DNA of 64,000 nt from Cyanobium sp. ATX 6F1 (GCF_024346315.1 NZ_JAGQCS010000005.1:1-64000); one strand, 5' to 3'; counted from the first letter of the stretch, positions 1 through 9,503 are shown. Notes: generated by a model from the letters alone, not told the origin. Numbers and translations: made by a program.

Positions 1-470
<470 letters not shown>

Positions 471-503
471 TTCGCAACGCGACCTCTATCGGTTGATGGC
501 ATG

Positions 504-528
504 GCCCCCTCGAGAGAGGGGGCTTTTT
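504..528 (+). terminator. Rho-independent terminator of psbA
   Basis: An 8-bp perfect stem (504-511 with 516-523) closed by a GAGA tetraloop is followed directly by five T residues. It lies 33 bases after the psbA stop and before the aroC start, so it should insulate the highly expressed psbA transcript from aroC. Confidence 0.9.
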
Positions 529-606
529 CATGGGCCGCAGGGGAGCGGAACCGCCGCGCTCCCTGACAGCCCCGACTTTGTAGGCTCCAGCCAACGGGAT
601 TCAGCC

Positions 607-1695
607 ATGGGCAGCAGCTTCGGGCAGCTCTTTCGCATCAGCACCTTCGGTGAATCCCACGGCGGCGGTGTCGGTGTGATCGTCGATGGCTGCCCGCCCC
701 GGCTGGAACTCGATCTCGGCGCCATCCAGGCCGAACTCGATCGCCGCAAACCCGGCCAGAGCAAGATCACCACCCCCCGCAAGGAGGACGACCGCGTCGA
801 GATCCTCAGCGGTGTGCTGGACGGGGTCACCCTGGGCACGCCGATCGCCCTGATGGTGCGCAACAAGGACCAGCGCCCTGGCGACTACAGGGAGATGCAG
901 ATCGCCTTCCGGCCCTCCCATGCCGATGCCACCTACCAGGCCAAGTACGGCATTCAGGCCAGCAGCGGCGGCGGCCGCGCCTCGGCCCGGGAAACGATTG
1001 GACGCGTCGCCGCCGGCGCCATCGCCCGCCAGCTCCTGGCCAAAGCCCATGGCACGGAGGTGATCGCCTGGGTGCAGCGCATCCACACCATCGAGGCGGC
1101 GATCGACGCCGCTGCCGTGAGCCGCGAGGCGGTGGAGGCCACGATTGTGCGCTGCCCTGATGCCGCCGTGGCCGATCAGATGATCGAGCGCATCGAGGCG
1201 ATCGGCCGGGAAGGCGACTCCTGCGGCGGCGTGATCGAATGCGTGGTCCGGCGGCCCCCGGTGGGTCTGGGCATGCCGGTGTTCGACAAGCTCGAGGCCG
1301 ACCTGGCCAAGGCGTTGATGTCGCTGCCGGCCACCAAGGGGTTTGAGATCGGCTCGGGTTTCGGCGGCACCCTGCTCAAGGGCAGTGAACACAACGATGC
1401 CTTCCTGCCCAGCGACGACGGCCGCCTGCACACCGCCAGCAACAACTCCGGCGGCATCCAGGGGGGCATCAGCAACGGCGAGGAGATCCGCCTGCGGGTG
1501 GGCTTCAAACCCACGGCCACGATTCGCAAGGCCCAGCAAACGATCAATGCCGCCGGTGAAGCGATGACGCTCGAAGCCAGGGGACGCCACGATCCCTGTG
1601 TTCTGCCTCGAGCGGTGCCGATGGTGGAGGCGATGGTGGCCCTGGTGTTGGCGGACCACCTGCTGAGGCAGCAGGGTCAGTGCAGTCTCTGGTGA
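607..1695 (+). CDS. aroC: Chorismate synthase
   Basis: Makes chorismate from 5-enolpyruvylshikimate-3-phosphate, the last shikimate-pathway step, using reduced FMN; cytosolic. The 362-residue protein has the family signatures in order: GESHGGGVG near residue 15, [15 protein letters not shown] near 122-136, and [18 protein letters not shown] near the C terminus. The ATG at 607 is chosen because [19 protein letters not shown] is the usual N terminus; the frame stays open upstream only through the psbA terminator. It sits just after psbA and is read the same way. Confidence 0.97.
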   Translation: MGSSFGQLFRISTFGESHGGGVGVIVDGCPPRLELDLGAIQAELDRRKPGQSKITTPRKEDDRVEILSGVLDGVTLGTPIALMVRNKDQRPGDYREMQIAFRPSHADATYQAKYGIQASSGGGRASARETIGRVAAGAIARQLLAKAHGTEVIAWVQRIHTIEAAIDAAAVSREAVEATIVRCPDAAVADQMIERIEAIGREGDSCGGVIECVVRRPPVGLGMPVFDKLEADLAKALMSLPATKGFEIGSGFGGTLLKGSEHNDAFLPSDDGRLHTASNNSGGIQGGISNGEEIRLRVGFKPTATIRKAQQTINAAGEAMTLEARGRHDPCVLPRAVPMVEAMVALVLADHLLRQQGQCSLW

Positions 1696-1738
1696 TCGCC
1701 GCCGGCCATTGCACCTGAACAGACGGGCCTGAAGGCCT

Positions 1739-2619
1739 TCACTCAGCAGGGGGCGCCGTGATCTTGGCGGCGGTGACGCCATTGGGGCTCGGGGCCGCAC
1801 CGGTGCTGCCCAGTCGGGTGACCGCCTTGGCCATGCGCTGGGCCACCGAGGAACGGCTGGCCTTGCGCGGAGCGGTCTTGGCCGTGGACTTGGCGGCAGC
1901 CCCAGGCTTGCCTACGGTCTTGGCCGGGGGGTCTTGGCCGGAGAGGTCTTGGCCGGGGCGGTCTTGGCGGCAGCGGGCTTGGCTGTGGCTGTTTTGCGGG
2001 TTGTCGTCTTGCCGGCGGCGGGCTTGGTCATGGTTGCTTTGGAAGCGGTTGCCTTGGAAGCCGTTGCTTTGGTCGTGGTGACTTTGGTGGAGGTGGCTTT
2101 GCGGGCGGCAGGCTTCTTGAGCGCCGACGGCGCGGTGGCGGTCTTGGTGACCGCCGCTTTGGCGGCGCTGGTCCTGGTGGTCGTCAACTTCGCTTTCGCC
2201 GTCTTGGTGGCGGTTGGCTTCGCCCGGGTGGACTTGGCGGCGGAGGGCTTGGCCGCTGCTTTGCTGGCGGTCGGCTTGGTTTTGGCTTTGGCGAGAGGAG
2301 CCTTGCGAGCCGACGGCCTGGCGGCCCCACCGGAGCGGGTGCGGTGGCTGAGCACAATCGCCCACTCAGCGTCGGTGAGGTTGGCGGGCTTGCTGCCATG
2401 GGCATCGGCGACCTTCGCCGCCTTTTCGATGTCGGCGACCAGGTTGGTCCAGGAGGTGGCGAAGCGCTTGTCGGACTGTGACTTGGCACCGCTCTCGACG
2501 AGGGTTTCGATCACCCCGGCGGCAGAGACCTTCTTGCGACGCCGGTTGAAAATTTCCTTCTGAAGCTGGGCAATCAGGGCGTCGGCCTTATCGCTGAGCT
2601 TGATGGTGATCTGGGACAT
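1739..2619 (-). pseudogene. Histone-H1-like Lys/Ala-rich protein, frame broken at a C6 tract
   Basis: Starts at ATG 2619. The first ~95 residues form a globular-looking N domain (ITIKLSDKADALIAQLQKEI, then FNRRRKK, a Trp-containing helix and NLTDAEWAIVLSHR). A long tail of K-A/T/S-P units follows, like the C tail of histone H1 or bacterial H1-like DNA-binding proteins. The uninterrupted frame ends at 1912 with an odd TPRPRP end. One extra C in the C6 run (plus-strand G6 at 1926-1931) would join it to the frame ending at 1739, which continues the same style (PPAKTVGKPGAAAKS ... VTAAKITAPPAE), giving about 293 residues. I read it as one gene with a one-base frameshift: sequencing error, phase-variable tract or real pseudogene. 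DNA binding is inferred from composition only; I do not recognise the N domain with certainty. Confidence 0.75.
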
Positions 2620-2695
2620 GTACGTGACGAGGCTGACGTATAACTAACACCTGGACTCAGAGTTGACAACTGATCGACAACCGCAGCGGTTGCGA

Positions 2696-3289
2696 TCAGC
2701 GTGAAATCTTCTCCCCCCTGGGAGGCTTCTGGCCCTCCTCAAGCCCCCGCATCAGTTCGCCCAGGCGGGGATCGAGCAACGGCTCCTGGGCCGCGCCATC
2801 CAGGGGATCGGCAAAGAGACCCTGACCAAGGGCGACCGCATCCACCCCTTGCCGCAACCACTCCGGCACGTCGACGACCCTCAGGCCACCGGCAGCGATG
2901 CAGAACGGCAACGGCCCCATCGGCCCCAGGAGTGATCGCCAGTAGGTGGCTCCAACGCTGGCGGCGGGGAACAGCTTGACCAGGGCGCAGCCCAGGGTGA
3001 TCGCCTGGTGCACCTCGGTGGGGGTCATCACCCCGGGCACCAGGAGGATGCCGAGATCCCCGGCCTGCTCGATCAGCGTCGGCTCGAGCACAGGAGCCAT
3101 GGCATAGCCAAGGCCGGCTTCGGCGACGCTGGCCAGGGCCTCTGCTGAGCGCACGGAGGCCGCACCGAACAGCACCTGCGGAAAGCGCAACTGCAGTTCA
3201 CGGCATTGCTCGGCCCAGGCCGGGTGGGCGCTGAAGGCGATCTCCACATGGCGCAGGCCCAGCCCATTGAGCTGGGCCACCCGGTCCAC
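2696..3289 (-). CDS. eda: KDPG/KHG aldolase
   Basis: Bifunctional 2-keto-3-deoxy-6-phosphogluconate / 4-hydroxy-2-oxoglutarate aldolase, a class I Schiff-base TIM-barrel enzyme and the final Entner-Doudoroff step. The protein has LGLRHVEIAF (strand 2), APVLEP, LLVPGVMTPTEV and VKLFPAASVG; the Lys in VKLFPA is the Schiff-base residue. The GTG at 3289 cuts off the first beta strand. The same frame reads upstream as LLSSLRSQPLLAVLRSPQ, matching the family N terminus, but holds no ATG/GTG/TTG before its stop inside the ftsH 3' end. A CTG (3355 or 3352) may be the true start. It follows ftsH with almost no gap, so coupled translation is likely. Confidence 0.88.
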   Translation of the reverse strand: MDRVAQLNGLGLRHVEIAFSAHPAWAEQCRELQLRFPQVLFGAASVRSAEALASVAEAGLGYAMAPVLEPTLIEQAGDLGILLVPGVMTPTEVHQAITLGCALVKLFPAASVGATYWRSLLGPMGPLPFCIAAGGLRVVDVPEWLRQGVDAVALGQGLFADPLDGAAQEPLLDPRLGELMRGLEEGQKPPRGEKISR

Positions 3290-3365
3290 GAGCGCGAGGG
3301 GCTGTGGTGAGCGCAGTACCGCCAGCAGGGGCTGACTCCGCAGGGAGCTCAGCAGCGGTGCCGAC

Positions 3366-5210
3366 TCAGACGTACTCAGCCACCTTCACGTCTCGGTTGA
3401 TCAGCAGCTCCTGAAGCTCTTCTGCATCCACCGTTTCCTTCTCCACCAACAGATCAGCGAGTTCGTCAAGCACCGGCAGATTGTTCGAGAGCACCTCCCT
3501 GGCGCGCTTGTAGGCCTGGGCCACCAGCACGGACACCTCATCGTCGATCGCAGCGGCGGTGTCCTCGGAGAAGTCACGCTCGGCGGCGATGTCGCGGCCG
3601 AGGAACATACCCCCCTGGGTGCGGCCCAGGGCCACCGGGCCGAGGCGGTCACTCATGCCGAAGCGGGTGACCATCTGGCGGGCCACCCGGGCCACCTGCT
3701 GCAGGTCGTTGGAGGCACCGGTGGTGACCTCGTCCTCGCCGTAGATCAGCTCCTCGGCGACCCGGCCGCCGAGGGCCACGGCCATCTGGTTCTGCAGATA
3801 GGAGCGTGAGTAGAGGCCGGATTCCATCCGCTCCTCGCTGGGGGTGAAGAAGGTGAGGCCGCCGGCCTGACCACGGGGAATGATGCTGATCTTCTGAACC
3901 GGGTCGTAGTCAGGCATCAGGGCCCCCACCAGGGCATGGCCCGACTCGTGGTAGGCCACCAGCCGCTTGCGCTTCTCGCTCATCACCCGGTCCTTCTTCT
4001 CGGGACCCGCCATCACCCGCTCGATGGCGTCGTTGACCTCATCCATGGAGATCTCGGTGAGCTGGCGGCGGGCGGCCAGGATCGCCGCCTCATTGAGCAG
4101 GTTGGAGAGGTCAGCGCCGGTGAAGCCGGGGGTGCGGCGGGCGACCCGCTCGAGGTCGACATCCTTGGCCATGGTCTTGCCCCTGGCGTGAACGCCGAGA
4201 ATCTGGAGGCGTCCGGCGAAATCGGGCCGGTCGACCACCACCTGACGGTCAAAGCGCCCGGGCCGCAGGAGAGCCGAATCGAGCACATCCGGGCGGTTCG
4301 TGGCCGCCACGATGATGATGCCGTTGTTGCCCTCGAAGCCATCCATCTCGGTGAGCAGCTGGTTGAGGGTCTGCTCCCGTTCGTCGTTGCCGCCACCCAG
4401 GCCCGCGCCCCGCTGACGACCGACGGCGTCAATCTCATCGATGAAGACGATGCAGGGGGCGTTCTTCTTGGCCTGCTCGAACAGATCGCGCACGCGGCTG
4501 GCACCCACACCCACGAACATCTCCACGAACTCAGACCCAGAGATGGAGAAGAAGGGAACCCCCGCCTCGCCGGCCACCGCCTTGGCCAGCAGAGTCTTAC
4601 CGGTGCCGGGGGGGCCCACTAGCAGCACACCCTTGGGAATCTTGGCCCCGACGGCGGTGAAGCGGTCGGGGTTCTTGAGGAAATCGACCACCTCCGTGAG
4701 CTCAAGCTTGGCCCCCTCGATGCCGGCCACATCACCGAAGGTGACCTGGGTCTGAGGTTCCATCTGCACCCGTGCCTTGCTCTTGCCGAAGCTCATCGCC
4801 GGGTTGCCGCCGCCCCCCTGGGCCCGGCGCAGCAGGAAGAACAAGCCCCCCAGCAACAGCAACGGGAACAGCAGGCTGCCCACGGCCTGCTGCCAGGCCG
4901 CCGGCTCGCGGTTGGGTTGCACGGCGATGTCGACGTTGTGGTCGGTGAGCAGCTTGAGCAGGTCTTTGTCGGGGGCCAGGTTGACCACGGCCCGCTGGCC
5001 GCCGTTCTCCACCACCTGGGCGGTGCCCCGATCCGGAGAGATCAGCACCCGGGCGATCTGGTTGTCGGTGACCGCCTCGACGAAGTCGCTGTACCGCAGC
5101 ACGCGCGGGGCGGTGGCTGGATCGGGCCGGTCCAGGAAGGCCGTGCCGATGGCGATCATCACGACCGCCAGCAGCACATACAGACCGGCATTGCGCCACC
5201 GCTTCTTCAC
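3366..5210 (-). CDS. ftsH: ATP-dependent zinc metalloprotease FtsH
   Basis: Membrane-anchored AAA+ protease of 614 residues. In cyanobacteria FtsH complexes remove damaged D1 during PSII repair and degrade other thylakoid proteins. TM helix 1 is at ~8-26 and TM helix 2 at ~108-128, with a small periplasmic/lumenal domain between. Walker A GPPGTGKT is at 199-206, followed by Walker B (IVFIDEID), the SRH region ([19 protein letters not shown]) and the zinc site HESGH near 422. Lengths match the cyanobacterial paralogue group; which of the usual four paralogues it is cannot be settled here. It reads towards eda, whose coding frame begins about at its stop codon. Confidence 0.97.
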   Translation of the reverse strand: MKKRWRNAGLYVLLAVVMIAIGTAFLDRPDPATAPRVLRYSDFVEAVTDNQIARVLISPDRGTAQVVENGGQRAVVNLAPDKDLLKLLTDHNVDIAVQPNREPAAWQQAVGSLLFPLLLLGGLFFLLRRAQGGGGNPAMSFGKSKARVQMEPQTQVTFGDVAGIEGAKLELTEVVDFLKNPDRFTAVGAKIPKGVLLVGPPGTGKTLLAKAVAGEAGVPFFSISGSEFVEMFVGVGASRVRDLFEQAKKNAPCIVFIDEIDAVGRQRGAGLGGGNDEREQTLNQLLTEMDGFEGNNGIIIVAATNRPDVLDSALLRPGRFDRQVVVDRPDFAGRLQILGVHARGKTMAKDVDLERVARRTPGFTGADLSNLLNEAAILAARRQLTEISMDEVNDAIERVMAGPEKKDRVMSEKRKRLVAYHESGHALVGALMPDYDPVQKISIIPRGQAGGLTFFTPSEERMESGLYSRSYLQNQMAVALGGRVAEELIYGEDEVTTGASNDLQQVARVARQMVTRFGMSDRLGPVALGRTQGGMFLGRDIAAERDFSEDTAAAIDDEVSVLVAQAYKRAREVLSNNLPVLDELADLLVEKETVDAEELQELLINRDVKVAEYV

Positions 5211-5263
5211 GTTGCGATCTCCGCTCTAAAAAGGTAAAGGAATGTTAACCGGCGCTCAGGACC

Positions 5264-6433
5264 TCAGGCGGCCCGCAGCACCTCCACCACGCTACGGAAG
5301 GCGAACCATTCCGGAATCGCTTCACCGCTGCGCAGCAGCTTTCGGAACTGGGTCCCGCTCAGATTCTTCACATGCAACCCCCGGGCCTCGGCGTGCTCGG
5401 CGGTGACATAGCCCTCCTCCTCCGTGTACACCAGGTTCAAGGACGGCACCGTCTCCATGCCCAGTTCGGGGGCGTGGTCGCGGGCAAAATCCTGGGCCTG
5501 GTAGGGGCCGTAGAAATCCTGGCCGCTGATCGAGGATTTGCAGCCGGCCATGTCGCGGCCAATGATGAAGTGGCTGCAGCCGTAGTTCTTGCGGATGATC
5601 ATGTGCTGGAGCGCCTCCCGCGGCCCGGCCATGTGCATCGAGTAGGGCAGGTAGGCCCAGCGGATGCGCGGATTGGCCACCTCTGCCGCCAGGCGCTCGT
5701 AGGTCTGAAAACGCACCTCACCGGCGATGTCATCCCCCTGGGTGGGGCCGCAGGTGGGGTGCACCAGCACCACCGCATCGGCGCTGACGTTGCTGGCGTG
5801 CAAGGCGCGGGTGAACAGCTCGTAGTGGGCGCGGTGGATCGGATTGCGGCACTGGAAGGCCACCACGTCTTCCCCCGGAGGCAGGGTGGCGCGCACCTCG
5901 GCGGGGGTGCGGCAGGGGAAGACGCGCTTGGGCAGCTCAAGCCCCTGGAGCGATCCGCCCAGGTAGTAGCGGCCGCGTTCGGCCATGATCATGCGCACCG
6001 CCGGGTGCTCGATCGAGGTGGTGCCGTAGCAGCCCAGCGCCTCGGCGGGCTTGTCAGGCTCCCAGCGGCTCTCGACGGTCATCACCGCCAGGTCCTGGCC
6101 CCGGTAGGTGAGCAACAAGCGATCGCCGACGCCGAGGCGGGCGTCGTTGGTGTCCATCACGATCGGCAGGCCGAACAGCAGGCCCGAGCTGGTGCGGTGC
6201 TGCTCGACCACCGATTCATAGTCTTCCTGGTGCATGAAGCCGCCCAGGGGCGAGAAGCCACCCACCAGCAGCAGTTCCACATCGCAGGCGTTGCGGTCGG
6301 AGCACTCGAGGGTGTGATCCACCCCCGCCCTGAGCTCCTCCCAACGGTCGTCCGGCAAGCGCAGGTCAACCAGCACACCGCCGTGGGGGGCGATCAAATC
6401 GTGGGAGCGGCCTGGGCTGGCGGTGGCGATCAT
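5264..6433 (-). CDS. sat: Sulfate adenylyltransferase (ATP sulfurylase)
   Basis: Activates sulfate with ATP to adenosine 5'-phosphosulfate, the entry step of assimilatory sulfate reduction; cytosolic, homooligomeric type. The 389-residue protein has the nucleotide-binding QCRNPIHRAHYEL motif (QxRNxxHxxH), the second motif GRDMAGCKSS and the C-terminal GTQFRKLLRSGE typical of the family. The ATG at 6433 gives the normal length. It lies downstream of psbO but is separated from it by a terminator, so it probably has its own promoter in 6434-6550. Confidence 0.96.
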   Translation of the reverse strand: MIATASPGRSHDLIAPHGGVLVDLRLPDDRWEELRAGVDHTLECSDRNACDVELLLVGGFSPLGGFMHQEDYESVVEQHRTSSGLLFGLPIVMDTNDARLGVGDRLLLTYRGQDLAVMTVESRWEPDKPAEALGCYGTTSIEHPAVRMIMAERGRYYLGGSLQGLELPKRVFPCRTPAEVRATLPPGEDVVAFQCRNPIHRAHYELFTRALHASNVSADAVVLVHPTCGPTQGDDIAGEVRFQTYERLAAEVANPRIRWAYLPYSMHMAGPREALQHMIIRKNYGCSHFIIGRDMAGCKSSISGQDFYGPYQAQDFARDHAPELGMETVPSLNLVYTEEEGYVTAEHAEARGLHVKNLSGTQFRKLLRSGEAIPEWFAFRSVVEVLRAA

Positions 6434-6557
6434 CGAGTCGAGGGCGAACGGTTGGAGGCCATCAGGGGATTCTCCCAGAACGACCGCTGGCGAGGCGGTG
6501 GGACGTCTCTCACCCCTGCCCCATGGGGGCCCGTCCGACGCGGGCGCCCATGAAGAA

Positions 6558-6579
6558 GGGGGCCCAAGGGCCCCCTTTT
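6558..6579 (-). terminator. Hairpin downstream of psbO
   Basis: A GC-only 8-bp inverted repeat (6558-6565 with 6568-6575, AA between) lies 22 bases past the psbO stop. On the minus strand it is followed by TTCTTCA; on the plus strand by TTTT. It probably ends the psbO transcript before sat. The two-base loop means the top pairs must open in RNA. Confidence 0.7.
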
Positions 6580-6600
6580 GAGCACCTGTGGGAGGGCCGA

Positions 6601-7413
6601 TCAGCCCTGCTCGAGGCGGCCATAGAGCTGGCCGGTGATCTTCACATCGACGGCCTTCTTGGTGCCCATGTCGGTGTCAGAGGGCTGAACCGCGGTGAAC
6701 ACGCCCGCAAACTCACCCGTGGCCGGGTCGACCTTGGTGATCGAGAACTCCATGGTGCCGGTGCCATCGACATAGCGCTTGATGCTCTCGCTTCTGAACT
6801 CATCCCCGGCGGGAACCAGGCCCTGGGCGTACTCGACACCGGTGGTCAAACCACGGCCCTTGGGATCAAGGAAGTTGCTCGTGCGGTAGCTGGGGGCACG
6901 GAAGGGCCCCGAGAAATCCGTGCTGGTGCTCAGGGCAGAGCCCTGGGCCTCAGCGACAAGCTCCTTACTCGAGAAGGTGAAGGTCACTTCTTCGCCGCCG
7001 GGGAGCAGCACGGTGATCGGCTGGAAGTCGATCCCACCGAGCTCCTTGAAGGAGAGCGTGTCGGCGTTGACGCTCAGGTCGCCATAGACCTGATCGAGGC
7101 TGGAGGTGAAGCGGGTGAGGATCCGGCCGGCCACGAACTTGGCTTCCTGGCGCTTGTTGGCCGGTTCGCCCTTGACGAACACCTCGGTGGGATGGAGGCA
7201 GATTTCCCGCAGCTGATAACGGCTGCCGGACGTGAGGGGGATGGAACCGCGAGCGGAATCGGGAAGGGTCGGGCAATCATTGGCCTTACCGGTGTTCACG
7301 ATGTCGTCGTAGGTGACGTTGGCCCGTTCGACGGCCTTGGCACCCCCGCCACAGGCGGTGACCAGGGTGAGACAGAGCGCCAGCGCGAGGGCCAGCAAGG
7401 GACGGAAACGCAT
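6601..7413 (-). CDS. psbO: Photosystem II manganese-stabilizing protein PsbO
   Basis: Lumenal 33-kDa extrinsic subunit that stabilises the oxygen-evolving Mn cluster. The 270-residue precursor has an export signal, then the mature start VTYDDIVNTGKANDCP. Further on are CLHPTEVFVKGEP, GGIDFQPITVLLPGG, GRGLTTGVEYAQG and a C-terminal barrel strand before GRLEQG. The two conserved Cys (NDCP, EICLHP) that form the disulfide are present. The signal region holds both a lipobox-like LVTAC (17-21) and an AKA site (25-27), so the processing site is ambiguous. It is monocistronic by context, with a hairpin behind it. Confidence 0.97.
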   Translation of the reverse strand: MRFRPLLALALALCLTLVTACGGGAKAVERANVTYDDIVNTGKANDCPTLPDSARGSIPLTSGSRYQLREICLHPTEVFVKGEPANKRQEAKFVAGRILTRFTSSLDQVYGDLSVNADTLSFKELGGIDFQPITVLLPGGEEVTFTFSSKELVAEAQGSALSTSTDFSGPFRAPSYRTSNFLDPKGRGLTTGVEYAQGLVPAGDEFRSESIKRYVDGTGTMEFSITKVDPATGEFAGVFTAVQPSDTDMGTKKAVDVKITGQLYGRLEQG

Positions 7414-7557
7414 GGTGGGGGGGGAGCCGCACAGGCAGGAGAAAACCTCTAATCGGGGTGCGCCCGAGCGGGATCCTACAGGTCCAAAAACGTGATTCCG
7501 CGTAGCATGTCGCGGCTCTCAACAACCCGCCATGCGGGAGCTTGCCGCCCCCATTTC

Positions 7558-7902
7558 ATGACCACCGCAGGCCACCCGCCGACCGCCCCCAACAGCCTCG
7601 ACGACAGCCTCGAGTCCCAGCTGGGACCCCTGCTGGAAGCCATTGACAACCTGGCCCAGGAGCGCGCCTCCGACTCCTATGCCCTGCTGACCCTGCTGCG
7701 CCAGCTCGAAGGGCTGCACCGCTCCATCCAGGACGGACCCTTTCGTACCAGCCTGCCGGAACATCGCGAGCGCCTGTTCGATCTGCTGCAGAGCATGGAG
7801 CGCAGCGGCGGTTGGCCCTACATCCCGCGGCTGCAGTTGCGCACGTTCATGGATCTGCTCAACCGGGAGCCCGCAGACGAAGACAGCCCCCTGCCGGCCT
7901 GA
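7558..7902 (+). CDS. Conserved cyanobacterial protein of unknown function
   Basis: A 114-residue soluble, largely helical protein: LEAIDNLAQERASDSYALLTLLRQLE, then LPEHRERLFDLLQSMERSGGWPYIPRLQLR. I do not recognise a named domain. The ATG at 7558 is preferred to the GTG-type start at 7492 because the upstream residues are Arg/Ser rich and unlike the rest. It is divergent from psbO and convergent with coaBC; its last codons (Leu-Pro-Ala-stop) lie inside a perfect palindrome shared with the end of coaBC. Confidence 0.8.
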   Translation: MTTAGHPPTAPNSLDDSLESQLGPLLEAIDNLAQERASDSYALLTLLRQLEGLHRSIQDGPFRTSLPEHRERLFDLLQSMERSGGWPYIPRLQLRTFMDLLNREPADEDSPLPA

Positions 7903-7916
7903 GCTCAGGCCGGCAG
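7891..7916. repeat. 26-bp perfect palindrome across two convergent stop codons
   Basis: Bases 7891-7903 are the exact reverse complement of 7904-7916. Both converging genes therefore end in the same codons, Leu-Pro-Ala-TGA, one on each strand, with only two bases between the stops. In RNA it can form a long GC-rich hairpin on either strand. There is no T run, so terminator activity is only possible. Confidence 0.9.
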
Positions 7917-9170
7917 CAGCGCCCCCAGGGCCGAGAGCAGCCGGTGGGCCACCGCCAGCTTGGTGGCCGGTTCGATCGCCTGCTCCCGCCCGCCTGGACC
8001 CAGCAGCCAGCCCTGGTTGAAGGCGGAGCCGAAGCCGGCACCGGGGCGATCGATCGGATTGGCGAAGAGCAGATCGCAGCCCTTGCGGAGGTATTTCTCC
8101 CGCGCCTGGGAGAGCAGATCACCGCTCTGGGCGGCAAATCCCAACAGCCGCTGACCAGCCGGGCGCCGGGCCACCAGTTCGATCAGCAGATCGGGCACCT
8201 CCTGCCAGCCCTGGGCCAGGGCCGCCGCCAGGGATCCCTTATCCATCTTTTCAGCCAGGGGCTGGGCGGGCCGGTGGTCCGCCACGGCGGCGGCCATGGC
8301 GATCGCATCGGCCCCCGGCTGCAGCTGGTGCAGGCGCTCCTGCAGCTGGGCCGCTGAGTCCACCCGATGGCAGACCAATCCATCGAGCCAGGCGGGCTCC
8401 ACAGCCAGGGGGCCATGGACCAGATCCACCTCGGCCCCCCGCAGGCGAGCGGCCTGGGCCAGCAGCACCCCCATGCGCCCGGTGCTGGGGTTGGTGAGGC
8501 AGCGGGCGGGGTCCAGATGCTCCCGGGTGGGTCCGGCCGTCACCAGCAGGCGCCGGCCGCACCAGTCGCGGCGCCAGCCCCAGACCGCCAATGATTCCAG
8601 GGCCAGCAGCAGCGCCTCGGGTTCGGCCATACGGCCCTCTCCGCGGCGATCACAGGCCAGCAGGCCGGCCTGGGGCCCCAGGGGCAGCACCCGATCGAAT
8701 CCCTGCAGCGCCTGCCAGTTGGCCCCCACCGCGGGGGCGCCCCACATGGCGGTATTCATCGCGGCGGCGGCCAGCACCGGGGCTTCGGCCGCCAGCAACA
8801 CACTGGCCAGCAGGGTGTCTCCGAGGCCATGAACCCAGCGAGCGAGGCTGGTGGCACTCAGGGGCGCCAGCAGGATCAGCTCGGCCCACTCCGCCAGTTC
8901 GATGTGCAGCGGCCGCGGCGCCCGGTGGCTCCATTGATCCGCGTCCAGCAGCACCGGCTGGCGGCTGAGGCTGGCCAGGGCCACCGGGCTCACCAGCCGC
9001 TCGGCGCTGGGGGTGAGCACGCAGCGCACCACGGCCCCGCGCTGGGCCAGGGCACTGACCACCAAGGGCAGTTTCACCGCCGCGATGCTGCCGGTGATCG
9101 CCACCAGGATGCGCCGACCGGCGAGGGGGTCGGCCGGTGGCGGGATGGGGCCTTCGGCCTCACTCCTCAT
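7905..9170 (-). CDS. coaBC: Phosphopantothenoylcysteine decarboxylase / phosphopantothenate-cysteine ligase
   Basis: Bifunctional coenzyme A biosynthesis enzyme. CoaB joins cysteine to 4'-phosphopantothenate and CoaC, an FMN enzyme, decarboxylates the product. The N-terminal flavoprotein half (ILVAITGSIAAVKL, then LAPLSATSLARWVHG, AMNTAMW and the catalytic-Cys loop ACDRRGEGRM) spans ~1-190. The ligase half begins near LLVTAGPTREHLDP and holds LTNPSTGRMG, AAVADHRP and FAAQSGD. Length 421 is normal. It overlaps the DUF2555 gene upstream by 11 bases, so the two form an operon. Confidence 0.95.
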   Translation of the reverse strand: MRSEAEGPIPPPADPLAGRRILVAITGSIAAVKLPLVVSALAQRGAVVRCVLTPSAERLVSPVALASLSRQPVLLDADQWSHRAPRPLHIELAEWAELILLAPLSATSLARWVHGLGDTLLASVLLAAEAPVLAAAAMNTAMWGAPAVGANWQALQGFDRVLPLGPQAGLLACDRRGEGRMAEPEALLLALESLAVWGWRRDWCGRRLLVTAGPTREHLDPARCLTNPSTGRMGVLLAQAARLRGAEVDLVHGPLAVEPAWLDGLVCHRVDSAAQLQERLHQLQPGADAIAMAAAVADHRPAQPLAEKMDKGSLAAALAQGWQEVPDLLIELVARRPAGQRLLGFAAQSGDLLSQAREKYLRKGCDLLFANPIDRPGAGFGSAFNQGWLLGPGGREQAIEPATKLAVAHRLLSALGALLPA

Positions 9171-9390
9171 CGAAGGGTTCCTGGTCCACCAGGTGGACGT
9201 AGGGCCGGGCCAGCTCCGGGCGATGGATCGCCAGCGCCCGCATCAGGTGCCAGTCCTGGAGCGCTCCGAACGGGGTGGGGTAGTCGTCCTCATCAAGACG
9301 TTGAGCCAACTCAGCTGTGGCCGCTTCGTCGAACGCCTCCAGGAGCTCAGGGGTGATCTGGACCGAGGAGTCGGCAGTGGGGTCCACCAA
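9160..9390 (-). CDS. DUF2555 family protein
   Basis: A 76-residue acidic soluble protein. The block LAQRLDEDDYPTPFGALQDWHLMRALAIHRPELARPYVHL fits the cyanobacteria-specific DUF2555 family as I know it; function unknown. The start is GTG 9390 (a TTG lies one codon upstream). Its 3' end overlaps the coaBC start by 11 bases, implying co-translation with coenzyme A synthesis genes, but that says little about its role. Confidence 0.85.
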   Translation of the reverse strand: MVDPTADSSVQITPELLEAFDEAATAELAQRLDEDDYPTPFGALQDWHLMRALAIHRPELARPYVHLVDQEPFDEE

Positions 9391-9430
9391 GGCGGGAGGG
9401 CGTGAGTTTTCAGTGATAAGTTTCGCCCAG

Positions 9431-9503
9431 GGGGAATTAGCTCAGCTGGTAGAGCGCTGCAATCGCACTGCAGAGGTCAGGGGTTCGAGTCCCCTATTCT
9501 CCA
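9431..9503 (+). tRNA. tRNA-Ala (anticodon CGC)
   Basis: A 73-nt cloverleaf: acceptor 9431-9437 pairs with 9496-9502, D arm GCTC/GAGC, anticodon stem CTGCA/TGCAG around loop ATCGCAC (anticodon CGC, reading GCG), and T arm AGGGG-TTCGAGT-CCCCT. The discriminator is A and CCA is not encoded. A dedicated CGC alanine tRNA fits the GC-rich codon use seen across the window. Confidence 0.95.

Noticed and set aside
601-1800. 399-residue minus-strand open frame over aroC
   Set aside because: It mirrors aroC codon by codon, has His/Gly/Gln-rich composition typical of antisense frames in GC-rich DNA and no known motif.
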